A stretch of DNA of 30,172 bases from Fragilariopsis cylindrus CCMP1102 (GCA_900095095.1 FMBT01000644.1:1-30172); one strand, 5' to 3'; positions 1 through 8,187 are shown, counted from the first letter of the stretch. Numbers and translations: made by a program. The notes: generated by a model from the letters alone, not told the origin.

Positions 1-475
1 TGGATGTTTTAATTCTTCTAATGTTGTCCTCATTGGCATTACTTCTTTTGCATTCATGTACAGGGCACCACATTCTGCCTCTGCTGCTGATTGCATGACT
101 GCTTTTATTACTTTTGCTAAGATGAAAACTGCTCCATTGAACAGTAATCCATCCATATCTCCTAGATAGTGGTATCCTGATGCTCTGCTTCTTGATTTTG
201 GTGCTACTTGGTAGGCTGCATCACTGTCGACTGTTAATATCATATCACTTGCTCTGTAGATAATTTCTGCTTCTGGATGAGTTGCGCAGTAATTCAAAAA
301 TATTCTAGTGCATCTTGTGTTTCTTGTGTTCCTTTTGTTGCTGCAATACAGAGTTCATTCAGTGTATGATGCATGGTTCCATCAATTGCTCGACATGTGT
401 AGAGGAATGTCCCACACACTTTCTGTATTGTTTGTATTTGCTTTGGTGATAGTTTTTTCTGATAAATCTTGTCTT
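1..475 (-). pseudogene. copia RNase H region, out of frame with pol
   Basis: Downstream of RT the recognisable sequence continues in two other frames. From about 475 to 297 it reads KLSPKQIQTIQKVCGTFLY and following residues. From about 296 to the window edge it reads an RNase H core with the acidic residue in TVDSDAAYQ, then KSRSRASGYHYLG and SAAEAECGALYMNAKE. The first shift fits one extra A in an A6 run (minus strand, plus-strand T run at 452-457). The second fits one missing T near 290-296. The region is cut by the window start. Either the element is mildly decayed here or these are homopolymer sequencing errors. Confidence 0.8.
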
Positions 476-3400
476 TCATACTGTATTTTTTGTCCAAATT
501 CTGGTTGGTGGAACTTGGCTGGTGCATCAAATGGTTTGGTTGGTCTCTGGTGTTGAAATTCTTTAAGTGCTTTGATCACATAACCTTTCATTGATAATAT
601 CACCTCTCCTTTTTCATAATTCCAAGCCAAATCAATTCCAATATATTTGGATCCGGTCCAATCAACTTTGACTGGATAACTTGCTTTTATTGCGTTGATT
701 AAGTGGTCTGCATCATCCTTGCTGAAGTACTGTACTCCAAAGTCATCCACTACTAGGGTGAATGTAGTCTTTCTTGTTTCGTGTTCCCACAGACCTGGTG
801 TTCTTTTCACTGGATGGTATCCGTATGGGGCTAGGTTCTTGATTAGATCTTGATTGGCTAGATATCCTGATTGGGCGAGACCGTATATTGCTCCTGTTAT
901 TTCCATGTAGACGTATCCATTTTCATCGACGTATGCATCAGTGTTGTACTCTTGTTGTATTTCTTTTGGTACTAGGTCAATGTGGATCCTCATATATTCT
1001 GGTGATAGTAACTTTGTGTTTAGATACATATTTCCAATATCAATACATAAGTATTTTGCTCCTAGTCTTGCTCTTGAGATGGTACTGTTGAGATGGATCT
1101 TGATAGTCTCTAACCCTGCAGTATCGGTGCTTGTCTTGCCTTCATAATCATCCAACCTATCTCCACCAGCTGTCATTCTTGTCCTATGGATTTCAGCTTT
1201 TTGTAATCTTATTTCACTGACAAACCGGGCGTACGTGATCTTCTTGTTCTTGGGGATGTCTTTCTTGTGAATCAAGTGCATTGTATCAGTGCCTTCTATC
1301 CTATCTTCTTTCTTCCTTGTCTTGCCTACTCCTTGCATTGTTCTTCCAAATTCATTTGCTCCAGATAATTGCCACTGTTTCCTAATTTCAGGATCTGGAT
1401 GATTGATTAGGTGCCTGTATTCTAACATCTTTTTTGTTACTTCATCGAATACAGGCATGGCATGGTGTAGTGGTAGGTTTGAATCGGTGAATGCATTGAA
1501 TGCCATTTTCATCGCTTGTCGTTTGTGATTTGCAGCTTTTGCCTGTAGGCTTGATCTGGTTAATCTTTTCATTTGGTCCATCGCTGTATTGGCTGTAATG
1601 ATATATTTTTCAACTGTCTTGTGTTTTAACTCCTCTGAATCCCCATCGTCGTACTCTATCATATAGTACTCTCTGTCATTGTCGTACGATGTAATAGTAC
1701 CATTTAGTTTGTTCTTTTTGGATATATGATTGTTATTTTTGAATGATCTTCTAATCTTAGTACCAATTGGATGTGGTAATATTTCTTCTGCGATTCGCGA
1801 TAATTTAGTCCTTAATTGACTAGGCCCTTCACTATTCGATTGGAATTGCACTGATTTAGTCTTTAATCTGTTTCGCAGTCGTTCCATGGCTGTTGATGGT
1901 CTATCGACCACCCTTGGAAGATGATTACGGTTGTTGTTGTTGTTGTTGTTGTTGTTTACATCCACCCTTGGAGCTGTTACGGCAGTTTCTAACACCCTTG
2001 GAGTTGGTGCAGCCATTGCTGTTTCAATTCTAGTTGGTGGTGTAAATATCTTTTTCAATTGCTCCATTGCATCATTGATGACTGTGCCTTGTTGTAGGAA
2101 TGGAGTTGCTGGGTGTGGTGTTTGTAGTATTTCAGCTAGATCTTCAGCGGCTCTTGCTAACCGATCTGTTGTTGCTGTCGTTGGCATATCTACTTTATCT
2201 GGAAAGAATTCAATGGTGTTGGTTGTTCGAATGCCTTTTGTTTCAGGGATGTAACTGATGTAGTTCCTGTAGTGCTTCATTGCTGGTCCGATGTAGTAAC
2301 CCACTACCCCATGACAGGCCCATGCTCCCCTCTCCATTGCTCTTTCATGTACCACTACTTTGCATCCAGGTGGAGCGAGTGGTGTCTTGTTGAAGTCGAA
2401 GTTTCCCCATACTTGTTGGTATGCAGATAATTTTGGATTGATTCTGGAAGGTCTGCACATATTTAATGTCATTACTGCCTGTTTGATGATACGGTCCCAT
2501 TGCTTTGCTGGGAAGGTACTGTCGCATCCATATAGAACTGCAATGAAGTGGTTTTTGAATGTTTGGATTGCTCTCTCTGCATGGTTCAATCTGTGATCAC
2601 CTGGAGATGCGATTTGGTAGTCTAATCCTTTCTTTTCAATTTCTAATATCAATTCTTTCGAAGTTTCATTATCTAATCGGTGGAGTACTGGATTGATTCC
2701 AGCTTTCTTCAGATCTTCAAATAATTCATTGTAACCTTGGACTAATGATGCTGTTTTTCTATTCTTGATTGCTATTGCATTGATGGTATTTGAATCATAA
2801 TCGTACATCACAAGGACATAAGCATTGCCTTGAGCCGAAGTTGTTGGAAATCTTCCAGGCAGATCTGTTGCTATGATTCCTTTTAACTCTTCAAATGGTA
2901 TTGTATCCACTGCCACAGTATGCTGTCGGTTGGTGATGCGTATGGGTGGTGGTAACACTGGTTCTGGTTCTAATTCTTCATTCATTATTTCACTGATTGT
3001 TGGCTTTGTGGTGGACCTAATTCCTTTTCTAATCATGTGCAGATGGCCCATTGTTGTTGATATTGATTTTGGTAGGTGTCGCCTCACTGCTGCGCTAGTT
3101 AATCCTGGAAATGATGTTAACCAATCATTATCAATAGCATTGCATAGTGTTTTGACTGGTAGTGATCCAATCGATGCATTGTGATATGCCATTAATTTTG
3201 CTATGGTTGGTTGATGATACGCACTGTTTGCTGCATGGCTTGGTATTGGTGGCAGTTGTTGTGCTAATATTCTTGCTTTGCTTCTGTGCTTGATTGGTAT
3301 CATCCAAAGTGCGGAGGTTTTATCTCTAATGCCTTTTAATATTATTTTATGATTTTTCTTTACCACAATATTGTCTTCAGTTAATTCAATTTTACATCCA

Positions 3401-3774
3401 TCGTCTGCAAGTACTGGGAGTGATAGTAGTGGTGTGTCCATTTCGTTGAAGTGGAAGGCTGTTTTTGCCTCCTCTGATACTTCCGGAATATCTAGTTTTG
3501 ATGTTGTAACTGAATCCATTGTTTGCTTATTGGCACATATGACTCTAATTTTGTCATGTATGGTTTGTTTGGCGTTGTCGTTTGGAAGAAAGTGGCCGGT
3601 TGCTCCGGAGTCAGCTGTAGTATTGATGTACTCCACGTCTTCTATGATTGCTGCTAGTGCTTTATTATATCTATTGGTTCGCGAAGAATAACAGTGTGTA
3701 ATTGGTTTAATAGATTCTTTTTTATTATATTTATTTTTGGCTATTTCAATTATACTGTCATCCTTCCAACCACT
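382..3774 (-). CDS. pol: copia Pol: protease, integrase, Tudor-like segment, RT
   Basis: The frame is open from just after the gag UGA to 382. Residue numbers below count from codon 3636. An aspartic protease motif (DSGATGHF, residues 9-16) comes first. A GAG-pre-integrase-like region follows (about 150-205), then the integrase core with Asp in ATDLPG, Asp in RLDNE and Glu in HAERAI (about 255-350). A nine-Asn run lies at about 560-568. A Tudor-like stretch follows at about 624-676. RT comes next, with CIDIGNMYL (motif A), IYGLAQSGY (motif B) and LVVDDFG (motif C, near 962). There is no ATG directly after the UGA, so Pol is probably made as a Gag-Pol fusion or was cut off by a point mutation. 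The C-terminal part leaves frame near 460; the RNase H sequence continues in other frames. Confidence 0.93.
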   Translation of the reverse strand, partial: SGWKDDSIIEIAKNKYNKKESIKPITHCYSSRTNRYNKALAAIIEDVEYINTTADSGATGHFLPNDNAKQTIHDKIRVICANKQTMDSVTTSKLDIPEVSEEAKTAFHFNEMDTPLLSLPVLADDGCKIELTEDNIVVKKNHKIILKGIRDKTSALWMIPIKHRSKARILAQQLPPIPSHAANSAYHQPTIAKLMAYHNASIGSLPVKTLCNAIDNDWLTSFPGLTSAAVRRHLPKSISTTMGHLHMIRKGIRSTTKPTISEIMNEELEPEPVLPPPIRITNRQHTVAVDTIPFEELKGIIATDLPGRFPTTSAQGNAYVLVMYDYDSNTINAIAIKNRKTASLVQGYNELFEDLKKAGINPVLHRLDNETSKELILEIEKKGLDYQIASPGDHRLNHAERAIQTFKNHFIAVLYGCDSTFPAKQWDRIIKQAVMTLNMCRPSRINPKLSAYQQVWGNFDFNKTPLAPPGCKVVVHERAMERGAWACHGVVGYYIGPAMKHYRNYISYIPETKGIRTTNTIEFFPDKVDMPTTATTDRLARAAEDLAEILQTPHPATPFLQQGTVINDAMEQLKKIFTPPTRIETAMAAPTPRVLETAVTAPRVDVNNNNNNNNNRNHLPRVVDRPSTAMERLRNRLKTKSVQFQSNSEGPSQLRTKLSRIAEEILPHPIGTKIRRSFKNNNHISKKNKLNGTITSYDNDREYYMIEYDDGDSEELKHKTVEKYIITANTAMDQMKRLTRSSLQAKAANHKRQAMKMAFNAFTDSNLPLHHAMPVFDEVTKKMLEYRHLINHPDPEIRKQWQLSGANEFGRTMQGVGKTRKKEDRIEGTDTMHLIHKKDIPKNKKITYARFVSEIRLQKAEIHRTRMTAGGDRLDDYEGKTSTDTAGLETIKIHLNSTISRARLGAKYLCIDIGNMYLNTKLLSPEYMRIHIDLVPKEIQQEYNTDAYVDENGYVYMEITGAIYGLAQSGYLANQDLIKNLAPYGYHPVKRTPGLWEHETRKTTFTLVVDDFGVQYFSKDDADHLINAIKASYPVKVDWTGSKYIGIDLAWNYEKGEVILSMKGYVIKALKEFQHQRPTKPFDAPAKFHQPEFGQKIQYERQDLSEKTITKANTNNTESVWDIPLHMSSN

Positions 3775-5031
3775 TCAGACTCGTAAATGCAAGTTCCGAG
3801 TAGATCCACCCATCGTGTTGGTCGCTGTTGCCTCTTTCTTGTGGGCTGCTTCATCCTTGATGTACTTGCATGTCATACTGTTGTGTTTGATGTCAAATCC
3901 ACACGTCCAACAGTATTCATCATTGGACCATCGTCGGCATGCCCTAGTGCCGTCCTTGTTGTTCTTGGGAAAGCTGTTGCTTCCTAGAGATCTGTAGCCG
4001 CCATTGCGACCACCACTGCCTCCGCCTCCACTCTTGTTGCTTTCAAGTAGGTTGAGACGTTCAGTTAATACTTTGATTTGGTTCAATCGGTCGTCCGCAG
4101 TCTCCTGTGGTGGTGGTGGTGGTTGTTTTGCTGCCATGAGGGCTGTGTAGTTTCGCTCTAGCGTACTTATTTTTTCTCTTGCTTCAAACGATGCTTGGGC
4201 TAGGACTTCGTGGTTCTCTTTGCCTTGTTCAATCTGGTGCTTTACTGCATTGGCCATTCCAATTGCTTTAAGTGTACCAGTATCATTCTTGTTGTCATTG
4301 ATCGCCTTGATGAAGTGAGTTTTGAATCGTTTCCAAGTCTTTTCCGCTCTGCTGAGTAGTTTCCATGATCTAACGTCCAGTTTTAGATCGATGTGCTCTT
4401 TGAACTGATTGAGTCCATGGCGGATGAGTGTCTCGTCATCTACAGTTTGATTCAAGGAATCAAGTGCATTTCTTGCATCTTGTACTGCTTTGTAGTACAC
4501 CTGTGGTGCTTCAGTCGGATCATATTCTTGTTCAAGTACCTTGTGTAAGGCTGTTACTTGATCTGCTACATCCTCTGGCTGGACATATTGGTCCATGAGG
4601 TGATCGAATAGTTCGATTGCAGTATATCCGACGATATCTCCATTATCATCCTGTAGTTCCAGGAAGTGATAGTCCTTGAAGGCATGCATGATCATCTTCT
4701 TTGTTGCTGCCTGCGCTAACTTGTATCGGCGCCATGCCATATTAGCTGTCTTGTGGATCTCCAGTAATTGATGTGTGTTGCCACCATATATTCCCGGATT
4801 GGTTGGTGGTATGATCTGAGAGGAAACTCCTTTCTTCTTCAGCCAGTCGCTGTTGTTCCATACGATGTATGAATGTCCATGATCTTGTGTTTGTGGATCT
4901 GCACATACTCTTGTTTGTAATTGTCTGCTAATCTCTCTTCTTGCTTGAGTGATGCTGATCAGCGTTGGTTGACTGTCGTTATTACGAGTAATGTCGGTTA
5001 GATCGATTGCTTCTTCTGTTTCATTTAACAT
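3775..5031 (-). CDS. gag: copia Gag (capsid-nucleocapsid) protein
   Basis: This 418-residue protein would form the cytoplasmic virus-like particle and bind element RNA. The central part (about residues 60-280) is alpha-helical with Trp/Leu-rich segments, as in copia capsid regions. A Gly-rich linker (near residues 333-350) precedes a Cys/His cluster, CWTC-x5-H-x4-C, near residue 375. That is one residue longer between Cys2 and His than the canonical CX2CX4HX4C zinc knuckle. The start is the first ATG (MLNETEEA) after the leader. The ORF ends at UGA 3775-3777, and the same frame stays open into pol without another stop. Confidence 0.9.
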   Translation of the reverse strand: MLNETEEAIDLTDITRNNDSQPTLISITQARREISRQLQTRVCADPQTQDHGHSYIVWNNSDWLKKKGVSSQIIPPTNPGIYGGNTHQLLEIHKTANMAWRRYKLAQAATKKMIMHAFKDYHFLELQDDNGDIVGYTAIELFDHLMDQYVQPEDVADQVTALHKVLEQEYDPTEAPQVYYKAVQDARNALDSLNQTVDDETLIRHGLNQFKEHIDLKLDVRSWKLLSRAEKTWKRFKTHFIKAINDNKNDTGTLKAIGMANAVKHQIEQGKENHEVLAQASFEAREKISTLERNYTALMAAKQPPPPPQETADDRLNQIKVLTERLNLLESNKSGGGGSGGRNGGYRSLGSNSFPKNNKDGTRACRRWSNDEYCWTCGFDIKHNSMTCKYIKDEAAHKKEATATNTMGGSTRNLHLRV

Positions 5032-5120
5032 GGTGGTCGTTGTCGTTGATTTTTGTTTTCTTTTTACAGTGTGGAGCTATTGATATTGTGAGGAGATGAG
5101 TTTATCTCTGTCACTATTGC

Positions 5121-5217
5121 TTACGTCACGTGAGGTGCTCGTAAGTACTGTGCTTGTTTCGTCGTTTCGCTTGTACTGTTCGTTAATTGATTCGATGTTG
5201 ACGTCACGTGAGGTGCT
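5121..5217. promoter_or_regulatory. paired CRE/G-box motifs in copia leader/LTR
   Basis: Two near-identical 19-mers occur at 5121-5139 and 5199-5217 (18 of 19 bases equal, 78 bp apart). The second contains the palindrome TGACGTCA overlapping CACGTG. The first reads TTACGTCA and keeps CACGTG. bZIP proteins bind TGACGT cores, and in Phaeodactylum such cores mediate CO2/cAMP-responsive transcription. The pair lies upstream of gag in the element's orientation, so a role in element transcription is a reasonable inference. Confidence 0.5.
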
Positions 5218-5392
5218 TCTTTGTTCTGTCTGTTGTCTTGTGTGTTTTTGTCTTCACAATATGAACTGGTGTTAATGATTTTATCTGTTTCTTTTTACGG
5301 TATGTTGTGAACTTACGGTGTTGTTTTAGCTGTTTGCCTACCGTGTTTCTTTGTCTTGTTTAATGTCTCTTGTTGTTGCTTAAGCGACAATA

Positions 5393-5456
5393 TAACTTTA
5401 GACTGTTGAGCTACGATATAGCGTATACTTTGGTTATTAACTAATGTCTAAAGTTA
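5393..5456. repeat. inverted repeat TAACTTTAGAC / GTCTAAAGTTA
   Basis: An 11-bp perfect inverted repeat has arms at 5393-5403 and 5446-5456 with a 42-bp spacer. It lies at the outer side of the copia leader/LTR region. It could mark an LTR regulatory hairpin; no function can be assigned. Confidence 0.6.
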
Positions 5457-5549
5457 TTATGAGCTATCTATCTTAGCATCGATCGGGGTTGCTATTGCAC
5501 ATCTTCCTCCACTTGCGATCTGTTGTAGTAAGTGGTTTAGGTTTGAACT

Positions 5550-5640
5550 GATATAGTTGGCCCGGTGGCAACTGGCTGGCTGGGCTGTTGTATTTGAATC
5601 CTTACTAGTAACGGGTTTGCGCGCCCCACTTGCTAGTGAT
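5550..5640 (+). other. tRNA-like A/B-box sequence, possible SINE remnant
   Basis: TGGCCCGGTGGC (5558-5569) resembles the Pol III A box. TATTTGAATCC (5591-5601) resembles a degenerate B box, 33 bp downstream. No complete tRNA fold can be drawn and no poly-A or poly-T tail is seen. It may be a tRNA-derived SINE fragment or coincidence. Confidence 0.2.
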
Positions 5641-5663
5641 CTAAGGATCTCATCAGTTAGTGT

Positions 5664-5944
5664 ACCCAACTCATCTTGGTGTTGTCGTCCTCTGTACCCC
5701 TTTCAAATGAGATATTTTGTGTTCATTTTGATCAAAATCATGTTGTTGTTTTGGTGCGTGCAACAACAGCAAACAAAAGCAAAATGAATTTCATTCCGCA
5801 ACCACAAGAAAGGAAAGTTATTGTAGGAGGCAAACACAATGTTTTAGTACTGTATGTGGATGTTTGTGCACCCAACCCATCTGGTGTTGTTATCCTCTGT
5901 ACCCCTTTCAAATGAGATGTTTTGTGTTCATTTCTGATCAAAAA
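5664..5944. repeat. ~75-bp direct duplication, 206 bp apart
   Basis: Copy 1 (5664-5737) and copy 2 (5870-5944) both run from ACCCAAC through GTACCCCTTTCAAATGAGAT to GATCAAAA, with few mismatches. The 132 bp between them carries no recognisable element. It may be a remnant of a tandem duplication or of a nested insertion. Confidence 0.75.
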
Positions 5945-6352
5945 GCATATGGCCCAAAATTCATACATTGCAATCAAGGCCTTGATGCACCATCAATATT
6001 ATGGACTTAGTATACACCAAAAAAAAGATATGGAGCTCACCATAATACACCTACAAGGTATAGGGCCGCATTAAAGATTAATTATTGAATGGAAAATTAC
6101 CTTCTATTGACATGACCATGGGGAGGAAAATAATAGGTCAAAACTTAATTCATCATACTACTAGTTTGTTTAACAGCTTTTCAAGTCATAAGGAATAGTT
6201 TACAACGTCATTTGAGGCTTAGCAAAATATCAATGAGTCACTACACGGGACACATTACTGACTACCCAGTTACAAATCACTTGGAAGCCAATATGGTGTA
6301 TTTGTTATGGAGAGTGTATTTGTTAAAATAATGTATTTGTTGAAGTAAGTAG
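5945..6352. other. intergenic AT-rich stretch, no gene
   Basis: No coding signal or RNA gene is recognised. A short repeat, TGTATTTGTT, occurs three times with a 17-18 bp period at 6297, 6315 and 6332, just left of the candidate solo LTR. Confidence 0.6.
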
Positions 6353-6358
6353 ACTGTA
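6353..6358. repeat. left target-site duplication ACTGTA (candidate)
   Basis: ACTGTA immediately precedes the TG start of the candidate solo LTR and recurs at 7429-7434 right after its CA end. Copia-type elements normally make about 5-bp duplications, so 6 bp is slightly long. Confidence 0.45.
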
Positions 6359-6465
6359 TGAGGAAGTCAAGAACACTCTACCATCTTACCACCACAAGGA
6401 AGGGCGGAATTTACTAAGATAAGGGTAGAAGAGCATCCCCAAGGACTTACATACTACTTAGCAGC

Positions 6466-6473
6466 TATATAAG
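6466..6473 (+). promoter_or_regulatory. TATA box of candidate LTR
   Basis: TATATAAG directly precedes the first repeat unit. If it is used, transcription would start about 25-30 bp downstream, inside the first copy of the repeat, so the repeat would correspond to R-U5. Confidence 0.5.
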
Positions 6474-7422
6474 CACATTAAGAGCACAGAAAGTAGATAG
6501 CAAGCTCAACAGTAGGATTTTGAGCAGTGAATGATTTGTTTGTGCAACATGTTGGTTTTTGAGTTGTGTTCTTTCTAGGTGGTATGTTTTGCCATGATAT
6601 GCTTTGTAGTAATTACTATCCACAGCTCTACTAAATTACTGAATCTGACATTCAATTCAATTCCATCTTCTCTCTCCATTCTTGGATTGTTGCTCTTGTC
6701 ACTATTCACATTAAGAGCACAGAAAGTAGATAGCAAGCTCAACAGTAGGATTTTGAGCAGTGAATGATTTGTTTGTGCAACATATTGGTTTTTTGAGTTG
6801 TGTTCTTTCTAGGTGGTATGTTTTGCCATGATATGCTTTGTAGTAATTACTATCCACAAACTGGCGAACTCTACTAAATTACTGAATCTGACATTCAATT
6901 CAATTCCATCTTCTCTCTCCATTCTTGGATTGTTGCTCTTGTCACTATTCACATTAAGAGCACAGAAAGTAGATAGCAAGCTCAACAGTAGGATTTTGAG
7001 CAGTGAATGATTTGTTTGTGCAACATATTGGTTTTTGAGTTGTGTTCTTTCTAGGTGGTATGTTTTGCCATGATATGCTTTGTAGTAATTACTATCCACA
7101 ACTGGCGAACTCTACTAAATTACTGAATCTGACATTCAATTCAATTCCATCTTCTCTCTCCATTCTTGGATTGTTGCTCTTGTCACTATTCACATTAAGA
7201 GCACAGAAAGTAGATAGCAAGCTCAACAGTAGGATTTTGAGCAGTGAATGATTTGTTTGTGCAACATATTGGTTTTTGAGTTGTGTTCTTTCTAGGTGGT
7301 ATGTTTTGCCATGATATGCTTTGTAGTAATTACTATCCACAACTCTACTAAATTACTGAATCTGACATTCAATTCAATTCCATCTTCTCTCTCCATTCTT
7401 GGATTGTTGCTTTTGTCACTAT
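6474..7422. repeat. four-copy ~240-bp tandem repeat
   Basis: Units begin with CACATTAAGAGCACAG at 6474, 6707, 6950 and 7191 (periods 233, 243 and 241); the last ends near 7422. Copies are nearly identical. Copies 2 and 3 carry about 10 extra bases (around AACTGGCGA) that copies 1 and 4 lack. Each unit contains an open frame for a short hydrophobic peptide and its antisense shadow. These recur because of the repeat and are not evidence of genes. Confidence 0.95.
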
Positions 7423-7482
7423 ATTACAACTGTATAGTAAATCAATAACAGATAATAATACAAACTCTATAATAAAAAATAT

Positions 7483-7777
7483 TCTAGTGGGATATTATAC
7501 CCAAAATGCCGGGAAGCATGCCATGCATATTTTCTGTTGTGACCAGCAAGGGGAAGTATGCTTTCTTTTCTTGTGCAGTACAACCATTTTTGTGCATTCT
7601 TTCACATCATGATAATCTACACCAGAAACTGTATTATAAGATGAATACCATATGCATCCATTATTAATAGTAGTCGCTTCTTCTTCTACTAAGCCTCCTG
7701 TGCACAAACTGAGCAAAAACTTCTGAGCACAAATGAACATAATAGAGACTATTTCTAGGGATATTATACCAAAAATG
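7483..7777. repeat. imperfect 25-bp direct repeats bracketing 245 bp
   Basis: TTCTAGTGGGATATTATACC (7483-7502) with its following bases recurs as TTCTAGGGATATTATACC at 7753-7770, both followed by an AAAATG sequence. The enclosed segment includes most of a 104-codon minus-strand open frame. This could be a small insertion with duplicated flanks or a chance duplication. Confidence 0.5.
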
Positions 7778-7809
7778 TCAGCGACAATGTACATCAGCAA
7801 CAACAACAA
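7495..7809 (-). CDS. hypothetical 104-residue ORF, doubtful
   Basis: I do not recognise this protein. It begins with a strongly hydrophobic stretch (MLLLLMYIVADIFGIISLEI) that looks like a signal peptide or membrane segment. A Cys-rich, basic C-terminal half follows (Cys near residues 27, 36, 52, 71, 87, 93 and 96). No homologous domain, intron or promoter is evident. It lies among repeats and partly coincides with the segment bracketed by direct repeats, so it may be a decayed transposon piece or noncoding. Confidence 0.15.
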   Translation of the reverse strand: MLLLLMYIVADIFGIISLEIVSIMFICAQKFLLSLCTGGLVEEEATTINNGCIWYSSYNTVSGVDYHDVKECTKMVVLHKKRKHTSPCWSQQKICMACFPAFWV

Positions 7810-8103
7810 ATTGTCTGGAAGAGTTCACTATATATGAATTTGATCTCTGATGATGGTATCATTATCTGCTGCTGTAGAACTTTGACAATAAGAAGCTGAT
7901 TCCTCATCTTGACTCAATGGCTAGCGTAACTAATCAAAACAACTGTAAGCTTCTTTCACAGAAGAAGAATAAGAGGTATGTAATTATTCTTGTTCTTTTA
8001 GGTACTAGGTTTGCAGCATTTATTCTCAATAACGGATAATAAAAAACTGTTTTCTACAATTATTGTAGCAAGAATATTGGTAAATATGACAACAAACTCT
8101 TGT
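7810..8103. other. intergenic, no gene seen
   Basis: AT-rich sequence upstream of the tRNA gene. No coding or repeat structure is recognised beyond short A/T runs. Confidence 0.5.
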
Positions 8104-8187
8104 CTCGTCGTAGCTCAGTTGGTAGAGCGGTGGACTGTAGAAGGTACTGAAATCCATCGGTCACTGGTTCGATTCCGGTCGACGAGA
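8104..8187 (+). tRNA. tRNA-Tyr (anticodon GUA) with 11-nt intron
   Basis: A complete cloverleaf can be drawn. The acceptor stem is CTCGTCG (8104-8110) with CGACGAG (8180-8186) and discriminator A8187. The D arm is GCTC/GAGC. The anticodon stem is GTGGA (8130-8134) with TCCAT (8153-8157). The T arm is ACTGG-TTCGATT-CCGGT (8163-8179). The anticodon GTA is at 8137-8139. The loop is one base past the anticodon when it is interrupted by AAGGTACTGAA (8141-8151), the canonical position for eukaryotic nuclear tRNA introns; tRNA-Tyr commonly has one. T runs at 8190-8193 and 8196-8201 would serve as the Pol III terminator. Confidence 0.95.

Larger units (their letters stand above)
1..5090 (-). mobile_element. 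Ty1/copia LTR retrotransposon, partial
   Basis: The domain order gag, protease, integrase, reverse transcriptase, RNase H on the minus strand defines the Ty1/copia superfamily (integrase before RT). The RT motif VVDDFG and the integrase core resemble the diatom CoDi-type elements. The RNase H part runs off the left window edge, so the 3' LTR is outside the window and the 5' LTR cannot be delimited by comparison. The main frame is open over about 1,130 pol codons, which suggests a young insertion. There is one UGA between gag and pol and two frame changes in the RNase H region. A possible LTR inner end lies near 5087 (minus strand ...CTCACA). It is followed by ATATCAATAGC, which weakly resembles a Met-tRNA half-molecule primer-binding site. 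I would not rely on that boundary. Confidence 0.93.
6359..7428 (+). mobile_element. candidate solo LTR with internal tandem array
   Basis: The segment starts TGAGGAAG and ends ATTACA, so it has TG...CA ends. It is flanked by the 6-bp direct repeat ACTGTA at 6353-6358 and 7429-7434. A TATA box (TATATAAG, 6466-6473) sits about 107 bp in, as in an LTR U3, and no internal gag/pol lies within it. Downstream of the TATA box a roughly 240-bp unit is repeated four times, so an ordinary LTR of about 350 bp appears expanded to 1,070 bp. The sequence differs from the copia leader to its left, so it would be another family. The boundaries rest on a 6-bp repeat and are not proven. Confidence 0.5.

Noticed and set aside
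6579-7340. Recurring 60-96 codon open frames with a hydrophobic segment on both strands
   Set aside because: They recur only because the 240-bp DNA unit is repeated, overlap each other on opposite strands and show no domain. The array is better explained as LTR-like repeats.
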